A stretch of DNA of 55,346 nucleotides from DHVE2 group archaeon (GCA_026993785.1 JALWRZ010000009.1:1-55346); one strand, 5' to 3'; numbered from the stretch's first letter, positions 7,560-15,928 are shown. The notes: a model not told the origin generated them from the sequence alone. Numbers and translations are program-made.

Positions 7560-8595
7560 TATAGGCTCAGCGCACTTGAAAGTCGTAGCTCTCTGCCCTA
7601 ATCCCAGCGAGGAGATATATCCCGTGGGCATAATAGCGTCCAAGCTTCAGAAAGCCTCAAGATTAAGGGACATAATTTTTCCCCTTGTTAGGAAAATAAT
7701 ATCTGAAAAAAGCAAAGATGTGGAGGTTTATGCTAATATAGTAACATCCATTGACGTTGCATACCCAGAGGAGGATTATCTCTCTATTCTAAAAAAGCTC
7801 ACGCAGGAATGCAATGCGAAAATATACTTGCTTTCAGATAACCTCGTGCCAGTGCAACTTGAGAAAACAGAGAACTGGTTTTTCCTATCCTCCATTAATT
7901 CTCTCAGATATATAGCCCAAAAATATTTAGAGAACGGTGTTCTGGTTCACATGAATTCCTCTTCAACCCTCTTTATACCTGTGAAAAAAGGTATTGCTGT
8001 TTCTCTGGAACCGCACTATTCCTCAGGAATAGGCATGTGGACTGGTGCCCTTTATCGCCATGTTTTCAACATTACTGGAAACGGTGTTTATGTATTTGGA
8101 AGAAAAATATATGTTTCTCCTGTTGCTGGTTCCCTCATAGATATCTTATTCCAAATTATGCCTGAAAAGGCAGAAAAGATGCTAGAGCTTTATAATTCAC
8201 CTATGAGAATAGATGAACTTCGTAGAGACTCAGGAAAAAGAATCATGCATATACTAGGAATTTTTCCCCAAAGAGAATACAGGAATTTCAGATACGGGGG
8301 CTTATTTAACAAGGAGAACCAGGTGAGGGTGGCCAGCTATCACATCTATGCCAATTTCCTCCAGGCGTTGGTTGAAAACCTTCTGAAGATTCTATCGGAT
8401 GTGGATATTGACGTGGAAAATATGGAAGTGGCCATAAGCGGCATTGGAGAACCCATTTTAGAAGATGCATTTCATCTTTTCCGAGGAAAAATGATAAAAC
8501 TCAGTGAGAAGTTATCACCCAAGAAATCGGTTATGCTTGAAGCCTACGGCGCTGCATTATCTCTGCAGGAATATGTGGGGGAGAAAGCAAAATGA
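7531..8595 (+). CDS. ASKHA-fold protein related to H4MPT-linked/MfnF hydantoinase-like family
   Basis: This 354-residue protein opens with GIDIGSAHLKVV (residues 8-19), the phosphate-1 loop of the ASKHA (actin/sugar kinase) fold. It continues with VLVHMNSSSTLFIPVKKG (137-154), MWTGALYRHV (169-178), AISGIGEPI (301-309) and a closing EAYGAALSL (337-345). This order matches the family that includes the methanofuran-biosynthesis enzyme MfnF and related H4MPT-linked proteins. In those the second phosphate loop is usually DIGTTTTD-like; here it is HMNSSSTL, so the key aspartates are missing and ATP use may be altered. The start is supported by GGAGGT at 7517-7522. Its location between the PqqD-like protein and the exporter genes suggests a role in peptide modification or immunity. 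That link is an inference. Confidence 0.72.
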   Translation: MPQKIFLGIDIGSAHLKVVALCPNPSEEIYPVGIIASKLQKASRLRDIIFPLVRKIISEKSKDVEVYANIVTSIDVAYPEEDYLSILKKLTQECNAKIYLLSDNLVPVQLEKTENWFFLSSINSLRYIAQKYLENGVLVHMNSSSTLFIPVKKGIAVSLEPHYSSGIGMWTGALYRHVFNITGNGVYVFGRKIYVSPVAGSLIDILFQIMPEKAEKMLELYNSPMRIDELRRDSGKRIMHILGIFPQREYRNFRYGGLFNKENQVRVASYHIYANFLQALVENLLKILSDVDIDVENMEVAISGIGEPILEDAFHLFRGKMIKLSEKLSPKKSVMLEAYGAALSLQEYVGEKAK

Positions 8596-9353
8596 AGATT
8601 CACCAACAGATATGGATCATCACAAAAACAATCTTCAAGGCGTGGATAAGATATCCCGAAAACGCCGTGGGCACGGTTATATACCTTGGTGTTGTGGGAT
8701 TATTTGCCTATGTACTCATGCTAAGCGGATTGCTTTTGGAAAACGCAATCCCTTATTACATTGCTGGATTGACAATCTACGGAATAATAGGACAGACCAA
8801 TGCTGTATACCTAAATTTCAGTCTGTGGAGAGAGGAGCTCCTGGCAAGACCAATTAAACCGGATATCTTTCTCCTGGGAGTTTATATGGGTAGTTTGCTC
8901 ACCAACGCACTCCCCATGCTTATTTTATTTGGAGGTATGCTACCATTCTATTGGAGCACTCTTCATATTTTTCCAACCCTCCTATTTCTTTCCCTTCTGC
9001 TGGGAATACTGAGCTCCATTGGAATCAGCTACTTTTTCGCTTCCCTGGGCTTGAGATTTCGACCAGAAGGTTTTGTGGTAACCACTCTCACGTTCCTCTT
9101 TTCATTCTTCTGCGGCATACTTATCCCTATTTATATCATTCCTAAGCCCTTAGTTTACATTTCATATGCCATACCCTATACATGGGCCATAGAATTATTC
9201 AGACACTCGCTTCTTTCCACCCAAACTCTCCTACCCCAGTCCACAGAGTTAGTGATCCTTCTGGGCTCCACGCTGCTTTACCTGGTCTTCGGAAAGCTCC
9301 TTTTGATGCGCACATTTAAAGTCATAAGGATTAAAAAGGTGATTATAAAATGA
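8592..9353 (+). CDS. ABC-2 type transporter permease of the peptide cluster
   Basis: This 253-residue membrane protein has about six hydrophobic segments, with the layout of an ABC-2 permease: a first helix after WIRYPENAVGTVIYLGVV, a cytoplasmic loop with WREELLARPIKP, and a late re-entrant region FFCGILIPIYIIPKPLVYISYAIPYTW, named here by its ends. It overlaps the ASKHA gene by four bases and its own end overlaps the ATPase gene by four, so all are one operon. With the ATPase at 9350 it should form an exporter of the modified peptide or an immunity pump. Confidence 0.87.
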   Translation: MKIHQQIWIITKTIFKAWIRYPENAVGTVIYLGVVGLFAYVLMLSGLLLENAIPYYIAGLTIYGIIGQTNAVYLNFSLWREELLARPIKPDIFLLGVYMGSLLTNALPMLILFGGMLPFYWSTLHIFPTLLFLSLLLGILSSIGISYFFASLGLRFRPEGFVVTTLTFLFSFFCGILIPIYIIPKPLVYISYAIPYTWAIELFRHSLLSTQTLLPQSTELVILLGSTLLYLVFGKLLLMRTFKVIRIKKVIIK

Positions 9354-10198
9354 TAAAATTCCAGGATGTGTATATCTCCTATGGAGATGCTACGGTAATA
9401 AGAGGACTCACCTTTGAAGTAAAGAGAGGCGAGATATTTGGAATAATAGGCCCTAATGGTGCTGGTAAGACTACCATTCTTCGTGCCCTCACGGGAATAA
9501 TTATACCAGATAGGGGAAAAATAACCATTAATGGCAGGGATGTATCCCTTCTTAAACCCCACGAGAGAAAGATAGCTTTTCTTTTTGAAACTGCCCGTGG
9601 CGGAAGCTTTCTACGCTTAACCCCAGAGGAAGATCTTGAATTCTATGCCGCTCTTTACAATGTGAACGTATCCCGAGAGAAAATTGAGGAGACTCTAAAA
9701 CTCGTTGGTCTCTATCAAGAGAGAAAAAAGAGGCTTTATAAATTCAGTAGAGGCATGTGGCAAAAACTCTATCTTGCCCGAGTAATTTTGCCCGATTTTC
9801 CGGTGATAGTTCTGGATGAGCCTTGGCTTGGTCTCGATGTAATATCTCAGCGAGAAACAGTGGAGATATTAAAAAAATTCAAAGAAATGGGCAAAACCAT
9901 AGTGCTGACTGCCCACGAGATGCCTCTTCTGGAAAGATCCTGCTCACGGGTAATGCTCATAAAAAATGGAAGGAAGGTGATGGTGGGTGAGCCATCTCAA
10001 CTTTTTAAGAGAATTGGCTGGAAATATAAAATAAAGATAAAAGGAGAAAAGAGGGAAAGTATAATATATGTTAAAGACTTGAGAGATGCAATTACAAGGA
10101 TTAAAGAAAACGAAATTTACGAGGCAGAGATAGAGCCAGTATCTCTGGAGGACCTATATCTAAAATTAATGGGTGGGAAAGGTGAGGAACATGATTGA
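9350..10198 (+). CDS. ABC transporter ATPase of the peptide cluster
   Basis: The protein has 282 residues. Walker A is GPNGAGKTT (about 35-43), the signature is FSRGMWQKL (degenerate, about 128-136) and Walker B is VIVLDEPWLGLD (about 149-160), with the H-loop in LTAHE. The family is the ABC-2 exporter type (CcmA-like). It is the partner of the permease just upstream. The C-terminal segment after residue 220 is an extra domain of the kind seen in such exporters. The degenerate signature (SRG instead of SGG) is also seen in related exporters and does not mean loss of function. Confidence 0.93.
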   Translation: MIKFQDVYISYGDATVIRGLTFEVKRGEIFGIIGPNGAGKTTILRALTGIIIPDRGKITINGRDVSLLKPHERKIAFLFETARGGSFLRLTPEEDLEFYAALYNVNVSREKIEETLKLVGLYQERKKRLYKFSRGMWQKLYLARVILPDFPVIVLDEPWLGLDVISQRETVEILKKFKEMGKTIVLTAHEMPLLERSCSRVMLIKNGRKVMVGEPSQLFKRIGWKYKIKIKGEKRESIIYVKDLRDAITRIKENEIYEAEIEPVSLEDLYLKLMGGKGEEHD

Positions 10199-10859
10199 TG
10201 TGGAGAAGGTCACAAAATATTACGAGATAGGAAAGATTCACGCACTTAGGAATCTCACACTGAGATTTGAGGAAGGAAAATTCTATGTGATTGCTGGCTC
10301 CTCTGGGAGCGGAAAAACAACGCTCATAAATCTTATGGCGGGTATTGATTTACCCACAAAGGGATGCGTTAGCGTGGATGGGAAAAATCTTACCAAGATG
10401 AAGGAGAAGGAGCGCCGCAGATTCAGACTTGAAAACATGGGGATAGTTTTCCAGTTCTTCTATCTTGTTCCCTATCTAACGGGGAAGGAGAATGTGATGC
10501 TGCCCATGAGATACTCAAAGAAGGTAAAAAACCCAGAAGAGAGGGCGATGCAGTTATTAAAGCTTGTGAACGGAGAGCATCTGGCAGACAAGAGACCTGT
10601 GCATATGAGTGGAGGAGAGATGCAGAGAGTTGCAATTGCCCGCGCCCTTGCCAATGAGCCTAAATATCTTTTAGCGGACGAGCCCACTGCCAATCTGGAC
10701 TGGAAGAACAAAGAAAGAATATGGGATATCCTTAAAAGAATAAACAAAAGAGGGACTACGGTGATAGTGGCAACCCATGAGCGAGAATTTTTCAAAATGG
10801 GGGATGAGCTGATATACCTCAAGGACGGGATGCTGCATGCTCCTGAAAACGCTGATTAG
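10191..10859 (+). CDS. LolD/MacB-type ABC transporter ATPase
   Basis: 222 residues from the ATG at 10191; a GTG at 10173 is also in frame, but GGTGAGG (10181-10187) lies just before the ATG. Walker A is GSSGSGKTT, the Q-loop is VFQFFYLVPYLT, the signature is MSGGEMQRVAIARAL, Walker B is LLADEPTANLD, and the H-loop is ATHE. This is the family of LolD, MacB and FtsE ATPases that work with FtsX-like permeases, which is exactly the gene that follows. It overlaps the previous gene by eight bases. These systems move peptides or lipid-linked molecules mechanically, and often give resistance to antimicrobial peptides. Confidence 0.92.
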   Translation: MIDVEKVTKYYEIGKIHALRNLTLRFEEGKFYVIAGSSGSGKTTLINLMAGIDLPTKGCVSVDGKNLTKMKEKERRRFRLENMGIVFQFFYLVPYLTGKENVMLPMRYSKKVKNPEERAMQLLKLVNGEHLADKRPVHMSGGEMQRVAIARALANEPKYLLADEPTANLDWKNKERIWDILKRINKRGTTVIVATHEREFFKMGDELIYLKDGMLHAPENAD

Positions 10860-12771
10860 AAAATTGAAGTCGGAGAAAAAGGTGTTTGTCGTCCTCATAA
10901 TATTTATACTCATAGGCACCGGGTTTAATTTCTCCATAAGCGTGATAGGAAGCATGTTGAAGAATTTCAACTCTTTTCTCTCCCAGGGAGATACGGTTGT
11001 GGTGGCAAGGAACGCAACTCTTGAAAACATATCTCGCTATGGAGAAGTGGTGGATTACCAGTACTATGATCCCGCGATTATGAAGTACGGAGGAAAGGAG
11101 ATAAGGGTCTTCAACGGATACGGGGAGTTCAAGACCCTTGGAATAAAATCTCCCGGAAGAGGTAAAGCCATAGTTCTTGGAATGGATATTCCTATCGGCG
11201 CCCTTATAACTATAAACGGAAAAAATTACACTGTTGCTGCCTCTTATTTTTATATCACCTCGTCTCCCATGGTTCTCACTCAGCATAGGGGAAAAACGCT
11301 CTTCGTTTTTATGAAATGCAAAGATTCCACTGCCCTTTCCCAATATTTAAGGGAAAATGCACAAATCTTACAGTTCAATACCTGGGAAGGCGAGAATGGG
11401 CCGGGATATCAGAATATAAAGCAAGCGGAGAATTTCGTTCTCGCCCTTTTCTCTATAGTGATTCTCTCCACCCTTTTAATAATTCTTCTCCTTGGAATCA
11501 CTCATGTTATCGGAGAGCTTCGTGCCACGGGCATTCTCAAGGCCATAGGTATGCCTGACTCTTTCATCACCTCGCTTTTCATGGGCAACTATCTTCTCCT
11601 ATCCCTCATTGGCTATCTGGCCGGGATTTTATTTGGAATATTTTTAGGCATGCAACTCAGCGAGAATCTGGTCTCTCTACCCTTTAAGCTGAACGCTTCA
11701 TTTCTTATGCTATACAACTCCTTCATTTTCCTCGCTATTGTGATTTTCGCTCTTCTACCCCATCTCTATGTTAGGCGGGTGGATATAATCACTGCCTTGC
11801 GGGGTGGCTTCTCCCGCATCTCTTCCCTTAAATATTTTATTCTCTTTTTCATAATATTCTTCGCAATTTTGGCCCCCTTCACCGTGGCACAGGAATTCTC
11901 AACGCAGAAGATTGAAGTACCCTTTGATCTCTATGTTTATGGAGATGTGGGAAATTTGAGCATTGGGGAAAAGGCGGGATATCTTTATGGCGTGAAGTTC
12001 AAAAACACCTATACAGACATATATTTTATGGACTACAACAGCAGCTTCGCATCCACGGTGATGAAAGGTAAATGGTTCTCCAGAAGCGGTGAGGCAGTCA
12101 TAGGTTATGGATTGGCAGAGAGATATAATCTGCATGTGGGAGATAAAATAAGGATTCGCATGCTAGGAAAATGGGATAACTACACCCTCGTGGGCATATC
12201 TAATTCCCCATTGAATAATTATGAAGCAGTTTATCTTCCCAAGGTCAAATATATCCCCGATTCTGTCGCATTTATTAAAACCTCTGAACCTGGGAAACTC
12301 GAAAAACAACTGGAATCTGAGGGTTTCGTGGTTGAAACTGAGGAGGATATAGCAAGAGAATTTCGCAATGAAGTTTCTATGCTTAACACCCTTCTTTCCA
12401 GTCTATTTATCTCACTTCTCATAGTTTCAGTGCTCTCCCTATTCACAATGCTGTATCTGGACATAAAGAAGAATGAGAAGGTATATGCGACCTTGAAGGC
12501 TATGGGCATTCCCAACTCCCATGTTTACAGGGAATTTTTCCCCTTGATCGCTCTCTCTTCCATTACAGGTCTTCTCCTCTCCACGCCTCTGGCAATCTTA
12601 ACTGGCACAAAAATCTTCGGGATGATTTTACCATCTCACTGGAGTAGCTCTGTCATACTATACGTCATACTGTTTGGTATGGGCATACTTGGCATGTTTC
12701 TTATTTTCGCAGCAATTTTACTTGGAAGAATAATGAATAAAATGGATGTCATATCATCGCTCAGAACGTGA
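10837..12771 (+). CDS. FtsX-like (MacB-type) permease of the peptide cluster
   Basis: This 644-residue membrane protein has a first helix (VFVVLIIFILIGTGFNFSI), an extracytoplasmic domain with GKTLFVFMK, then three helices (FVLALFSIVILSTLLIILLL, NYLLLSLIGYLAGILFGIFL, LMLYNSFIFLAIVIFALL). A second half repeats the pattern: a soluble domain (VVGDKIRIRMLGKWDNY-like part near residues 440-460) and final helices with the FtsX motif ATLKAMGIPNSHVYREF. It overlaps the ATPase by 23 bases and closes the cluster. The duplicated FtsX layout fits a complete transporter with the ATPase before it. The likely job is export of or defence against the peptide. Confidence 0.9.
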   Translation: MLLKTLIRKLKSEKKVFVVLIIFILIGTGFNFSISVIGSMLKNFNSFLSQGDTVVVARNATLENISRYGEVVDYQYYDPAIMKYGGKEIRVFNGYGEFKTLGIKSPGRGKAIVLGMDIPIGALITINGKNYTVAASYFYITSSPMVLTQHRGKTLFVFMKCKDSTALSQYLRENAQILQFNTWEGENGPGYQNIKQAENFVLALFSIVILSTLLIILLLGITHVIGELRATGILKAIGMPDSFITSLFMGNYLLLSLIGYLAGILFGIFLGMQLSENLVSLPFKLNASFLMLYNSFIFLAIVIFALLPHLYVRRVDIITALRGGFSRISSLKYFILFFIIFFAILAPFTVAQEFSTQKIEVPFDLYVYGDVGNLSIGEKAGYLYGVKFKNTYTDIYFMDYNSSFASTVMKGKWFSRSGEAVIGYGLAERYNLHVGDKIRIRMLGKWDNYTLVGISNSPLNNYEAVYLPKVKYIPDSVAFIKTSEPGKLEKQLESEGFVVETEEDIAREFRNEVSMLNTLLSSLFISLLIVSVLSLFTMLYLDIKKNEKVYATLKAMGIPNSHVYREFFPLIALSSITGLLLSTPLAILTGTKIFGMILPSHWSSSVILYVILFGMGILGMFLIFAAILLGRIMNKMDVISSLRT

Positions 12772-12801
12772 ATCCCCGCTTTATGGTAATTTTCTTCGAA
12801 A

Positions 12802-12847
12802 CATTTAAATACTACTATGTCATATATTTGTCTGACATCTATATGAC
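12802..12847 (+). promoter_or_regulatory. Promoter with flanking inverted repeat, before a 64-residue protein gene
   Basis: A TATA-like box (CATTTAAATA, 12802-12811) is followed by GTCATATA (12819-12826) and its exact inverse TATATGAC (12840-12847), separated by 13 bases. The repeat straddles the expected transcription start near 12835. Such a position would let a dimeric regulator block initiation. It lies between the peptide cluster and an unknown small gene, so it probably serves the latter. Confidence 0.45.
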
Positions 12848-12862
12848 GGAGGTGTGATAAAT

Positions 12863-13057
12863 ATGGTTAAAATTCCCAAGCCCTCGAAGGAAGTGGAGAG
12901 ATGGCTAAAAAATCATACGGTAGAGGATCTTGAAGCTGCACTGTGGGAGCTGAAGGGTAAGGAAGCCGAGATGCTCGCAGAAATCTTAAGCATGATATAC
13001 GAGATAAACGACGACATTGTAGGTGTGGAGATACCGGAAATAAAGGCTCTAGCCTGA
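12863..13057 (+). CDS. Small hypothetical protein, 64 residues
   Basis: I do not recognise the family. The protein is short, charged and helical. It opens MVKIPKPSKEVERWLKN and has two predicted helices (VEDLEAALWELKGKEAEMLA and EILSMIYEIN), then ends VGVEIPEIKALA. GGAGGTG (12848-12854) lies eight bases before the ATG at 12863, which makes this start better than the GTG at 12854. It has its own promoter with an inverted repeat around the start point. Its place right after the RiPP cluster is suggestive but not proof of a link. Confidence 0.6.
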   Translation: MVKIPKPSKEVERWLKNHTVEDLEAALWELKGKEAEMLAEILSMIYEINDDIVGVEIPEIKALA

Positions 13058-13075
13058 TTTCTCTCTTTCTTTTAT

Positions 13076-13435
13076 TCATAGAAGAAAAATTATTCCCCTC
13101 CACTCAAAGCTCAGCAGCACCAAAGAGAGGATAAACATACCGAATCCCAGGGCAAAGAGAAATAGACTCTCTTTCCAGGAAATATTCATAATTTTATCCT
13201 CGTCTTCCAACGCCTCATCATCTACCTCTAAGGAAAATACCCTTTTTCTGCGAAATCTCAGGAGGTTAATTGTAGGGCTCATGGAGAGAGCACCTACGAG
13301 CATTATTCCAATACCGAAGAGGAGAAGTATGTAGGGTGTGATGATCAAAGCCACTATAATTAAGAGAGTATAGGTCACCAATTTCTTTATCATTCTTATT
13401 TTTCTCTGCCTGCGAAGCATCTCCTCTTCTTCCAT
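13076..13435 (-). CDS. Small membrane protein, 119 residues
   Basis: The family is unknown to me. The protein begins with a basic cytoplasmic stretch (RRQRKIRMIKK), followed by two adjacent hydrophobic helices (LVTYTLLIIVALIITPYILLL and LFGIGIMLVGALSM, partly overlapping), a charged segment (FSLEVDDEALEDEDK) and a further two helices near the end (LFLFALGFGMFILSLVLLSF). It is convergent with the 64-residue gene and divergent from aIF5B, so it is likely transcribed alone. Confidence 0.65.
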   Translation of the reverse strand: MEEEEMLRRQRKIRMIKKLVTYTLLIIVALIITPYILLLFGIGIMLVGALSMSPTINLLRFRRKRVFSLEVDDEALEDEDKIMNISWKESLFLFALGFGMFILSLVLLSFEWRGIIFLL

Positions 13436-13489
13436 AAACCCTCATTCACCCTTGGAATTTAACTCTTTCCCAAAAAAATTCAGCAGAGC

Positions 13490-15280
13490 ATGGTGGAAAG
13501 AAAACAATTAAAAAGCATGCTACATTCCCCAATCATAATGAACATAAGACAGCCCATAGTAAGTGTCCTCGGACATGTGGACCACGGAAAAACCACCCTG
13601 TTAGATAGGATTAGGGGCACCTCTGTGGCTCAAAGGGAAGCAGGGAAAATTACCCAGCATATAGGGGCAACTGAGGTACCCATAGATGCCATATACCGCA
13701 TATGCGGAAATCTCATAAAAAGAACCTTCAAGGTTCCCGGACTTCTTTTTATCGATACTCCCGGTCATGAAGCTTTCACCACACTTCGAGCCAGGGGAGG
13801 AAGTCTCGCGGATCTTGCTGTTCTTGTTATAGATATCAACGAAGGTATAATGCCCCAGACCGTGGAGTCCATAAATATATTGAGAAGATACCGCACTCCT
13901 TTTGTTATAGCTGCCAATAAAATAGACCTGATCTTCGGATGGAAAAACTGTGAAAATGAGCCGTTCATTCTGGCGATACAAAAACAGAAGGAAAAGGTGC
14001 AGGCGGCTGTTGATGAGAAAATTTACAGCATAGTGGAGAAACTTTACGAAATGGGGTTCTCTGCAGAGCGTTATGATCGCATATCCGATTTTACCCAGAA
14101 CGTCGCAATCATACCTATGAGTGCAAAACTTGGGGTAGGTATAGCGGATCTCCTGCTTGTACTCGTAGGTTTGGCTCAGAAGTTCCTGGAAAAGCATCTC
14201 CAGACGGAGGAAGGCCCAGGAGAAGGTACAGTGCTTGAGGTGAAGGAAGAGCGAGGGCTCGGTAAAACAATAGATGTAATTGTGTACTCTGGAACCTTCA
14301 GAAAAGGAGATGTTATAGTGGTTGGAAGCACATCCCATGAGCCCATAGTAACGAGGATAAAGGCCATCCTGAAACCAAAGCCCCTGGACGAAATGAGGGA
14401 CCCCCGGGATAGATTTCTCAGCGTTGATGAAGTGCATGCAGCTGCAGGCATAAAAATCGCAGCTCCGAATCTTGAGAACGCACTGGCAGGGTCCCCGGTC
14501 ATTGTGGCAGGCAAGAATCTGCAAGAGGCTATTGAAAGGGTGAAAAGAGAGACTGGAATAAATATTGAGCTTCAGGATGAGGGCGTAATAATCAAGGCCG
14601 ATGCACTTGGTTCCTTAGAGGCTCTTGCATACGAGCTCAAGCAGGAAGGTATACCCATAAAAAAAGCGGACATAGGAGACATTTCCAAGAGAGATATTGT
14701 GGATTCCCAAACCATAGCCAATCCACTTTATCGCATTATTCTCGGCTTTAATGTAAGAATTCTGCCAGAGGCGCAAAAGGAGGCGCATAAGGTAAAGATA
14801 TTCACAAATAACGTTATTTATAAGATTATTGAGGATTACAAGGAATGGGTCGAGCAGAAGAAGTTAGAGATGGAAAAAGAGAAGCGTATGGAGATAACAT
14901 TCCCGGGTAAGTTCAAGATCCTGCCCGAATATATATTTCGATTAAGCAAGCCCGCCATTGTGGGTGTTCGCGTACTGGGAGGCAGAATAAGGGTGGGGCA
15001 GAGAATACTTCGTGAGGATGGAAGGGTCGTGGGAAGAATAAAGAGCATAAGAAAAGAGGATACCAATGTGGTTGAGGCCATAGCCGGTGAGGAGGTTGCC
15101 ATAGCCATAGAGGATGTAACCATTGGACGACAGCTCAAGGCTGGTGAGACTTACTACATAGACATTCCCGAATCCGATGGGAGGAAACTCTTCAAGATGA
15201 ATCTCAGCTATGATGATCGGGAAATCCTAGAAGAGGTTGCAAGGATAAAGAGAAAGGATAAGCCTTTCTGGGGGTTGTAA
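13490..15280 (+). CDS. infB: Translation initiation factor aIF5B
   Basis: This GTPase (596 residues) joins the ribosomal subunits at the end of initiation. The G1 box is GHVDHGKT (residues 28-35), G3 is DTPGHE, G4 is NKID and G5 is SAK. The beta-barrel domain II and the C-terminal part (KAILKPKPLDEMRD, then GVRVLGGRIRVGQRI) are present. Archaeal homologues usually begin close to the MNIRQPIVSVLGHVD segment, so ATG 13538 is a possible start. The ATG at 13490 adds 16 residues but has a TATA-like box (13456-13463) about 30 bases upstream, which would allow a leaderless start. No Shine-Dalgarno is visible at either. The start is therefore unsettled. Confidence 0.97.
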   Translation: MVERKQLKSMLHSPIIMNIRQPIVSVLGHVDHGKTTLLDRIRGTSVAQREAGKITQHIGATEVPIDAIYRICGNLIKRTFKVPGLLFIDTPGHEAFTTLRARGGSLADLAVLVIDINEGIMPQTVESINILRRYRTPFVIAANKIDLIFGWKNCENEPFILAIQKQKEKVQAAVDEKIYSIVEKLYEMGFSAERYDRISDFTQNVAIIPMSAKLGVGIADLLLVLVGLAQKFLEKHLQTEEGPGEGTVLEVKEERGLGKTIDVIVYSGTFRKGDVIVVGSTSHEPIVTRIKAILKPKPLDEMRDPRDRFLSVDEVHAAAGIKIAAPNLENALAGSPVIVAGKNLQEAIERVKRETGINIELQDEGVIIKADALGSLEALAYELKQEGIPIKKADIGDISKRDIVDSQTIANPLYRIILGFNVRILPEAQKEAHKVKIFTNNVIYKIIEDYKEWVEQKKLEMEKEKRMEITFPGKFKILPEYIFRLSKPAIVGVRVLGGRIRVGQRILREDGRVVGRIKSIRKEDTNVVEAIAGEEVAIAIEDVTIGRQLKAGETYYIDIPESDGRKLFKMNLSYDDREILEEVARIKRKDKPFWGL

Positions 15281-15312
15281 ATTTAAATATTTCCTGGTTT
15301 TAATCCCAGAAC

Positions 15313-15762
15313 ATGGAAGATGTGGAAGTAAGAGCCCACACCGCGCTGCATGTTTTGAAAGGCGCAGTTGTGAAGGTCTTGGGAGCCAAATGGACTGCAA
15401 GTGTGTATGTGAGCGGAAACCATGGTAGACTTACTGTAAAATATCACAGAAAGCCAACGGAGGAGGAGATGAAAGAAATTGAGAGACTTGCCAATGAAAA
15501 AATAAAAGAAGATGTGCCTATTGAAATTTATACCCTGCCCAGAGAAGAGGCAGAAAAGAGATTTGGCGAGGATATGTATGATTTGTTCCCCATACCCGAG
15601 GAGGTGAGAACCCTCAGTGTTGTGGTCATCCCGGACTGGAATATCAATGCGTGTAATAAAAAACACACAAAAACTACTGGTCAGATTGGAAAAATAAAAA
15701 TTGCCAAATTCCGATTTCGCAAAGCCAAGGAGCTTCTGGAAATCAGCTTCGACGTGCTCTAA
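15313..15762 (+). CDS. AlaX-like alanyl-tRNA editing protein
   Basis: This 149-residue protein carries the zinc-binding set of the AlaRS/ThrRS second additional domain: HTALH (H9, H13) and CNKKH (C114, H118). Such free-standing proteins remove wrongly attached amino acids, usually serine or glycine from tRNA-Ala. The segment [12 protein letters not shown] following the CxxxH is typical of the editing core. A hairpin-rich element follows the stop. It stands between aIF5B and aIF1, so it is in a translation neighbourhood. The specific amino acid cannot be read from the sequence. Confidence 0.85.
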   Translation: MEDVEVRAHTALHVLKGAVVKVLGAKWTASVYVSGNHGRLTVKYHRKPTEEEMKEIERLANEKIKEDVPIEIYTLPREEAEKRFGEDMYDLFPIPEEVRTLSVVVIPDWNINACNKKHTKTTGQIGKIKIAKFRFRKAKELLEISFDVL

Positions 15763-15774
15763 TGAGAACCTCCA

Positions 15775-15890
15775 ACTCTGGGAACCACCAGCGGGTTCCC
15801 AACGAGGGAGAACCTACGGTTCTCCCCTCTACCCCTCTCCCTTATCTTTATGGGGGGTGTAGAGAGGGGGCGTCAGCCCCCTTCTTATCG
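15775..15890. repeat. Tandem hairpin element
   Basis: Four inverted repeats stand side by side. Stem 1 is GGGAACC (15780-15786) with GGTTCCC (15794-15800). Stem 2 is GGGAGAACC (15806-15814) with GGTTCTCCC (15818-15826), nine pairs and a three-base loop. Stem 3 is CTCTACCCC (15827-15835) with GGGG-GTAGAG near 15853-15864, with a bulge. Stem 4 is GGGGGC (15866-15871) with GCCCCC (15876-15881), followed by TTCTTAT. The block is GC-rich compared with its flanks. It may be a terminator-like structure for the AlaX gene, a structured RNA or a degenerate mobile repeat. Its nature is not settled. Confidence 0.6.
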
Positions 15891-15893
15891 AAA

Positions 15894-15904
15894 GTTATAA
15901 ATAA
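15894..15904 (+). promoter_or_regulatory. TATA-like box of the SUI1 gene
   Basis: The sequence GTTATAAATAA is centred about 30 bases before the ATG at 15929. It starts right after the hairpin block. Confidence 0.5.
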
Positions 15905-15928
15905 AGGAATTTAATTGGATGCCTTGTA

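Noticed and set aside
9350-9353. Loss of function of the first ABC ATPase due to its degenerate signature (FSRGM)
   Set aside because: Related exporter ATPases share such a signature; the other motifs are intact, so the protein is treated as functional.
13601-14524. A 307-codon open frame antisense to aIF5B
   Set aside because: It is the shadow of a highly conserved, G+C-biased gene and has no family features.
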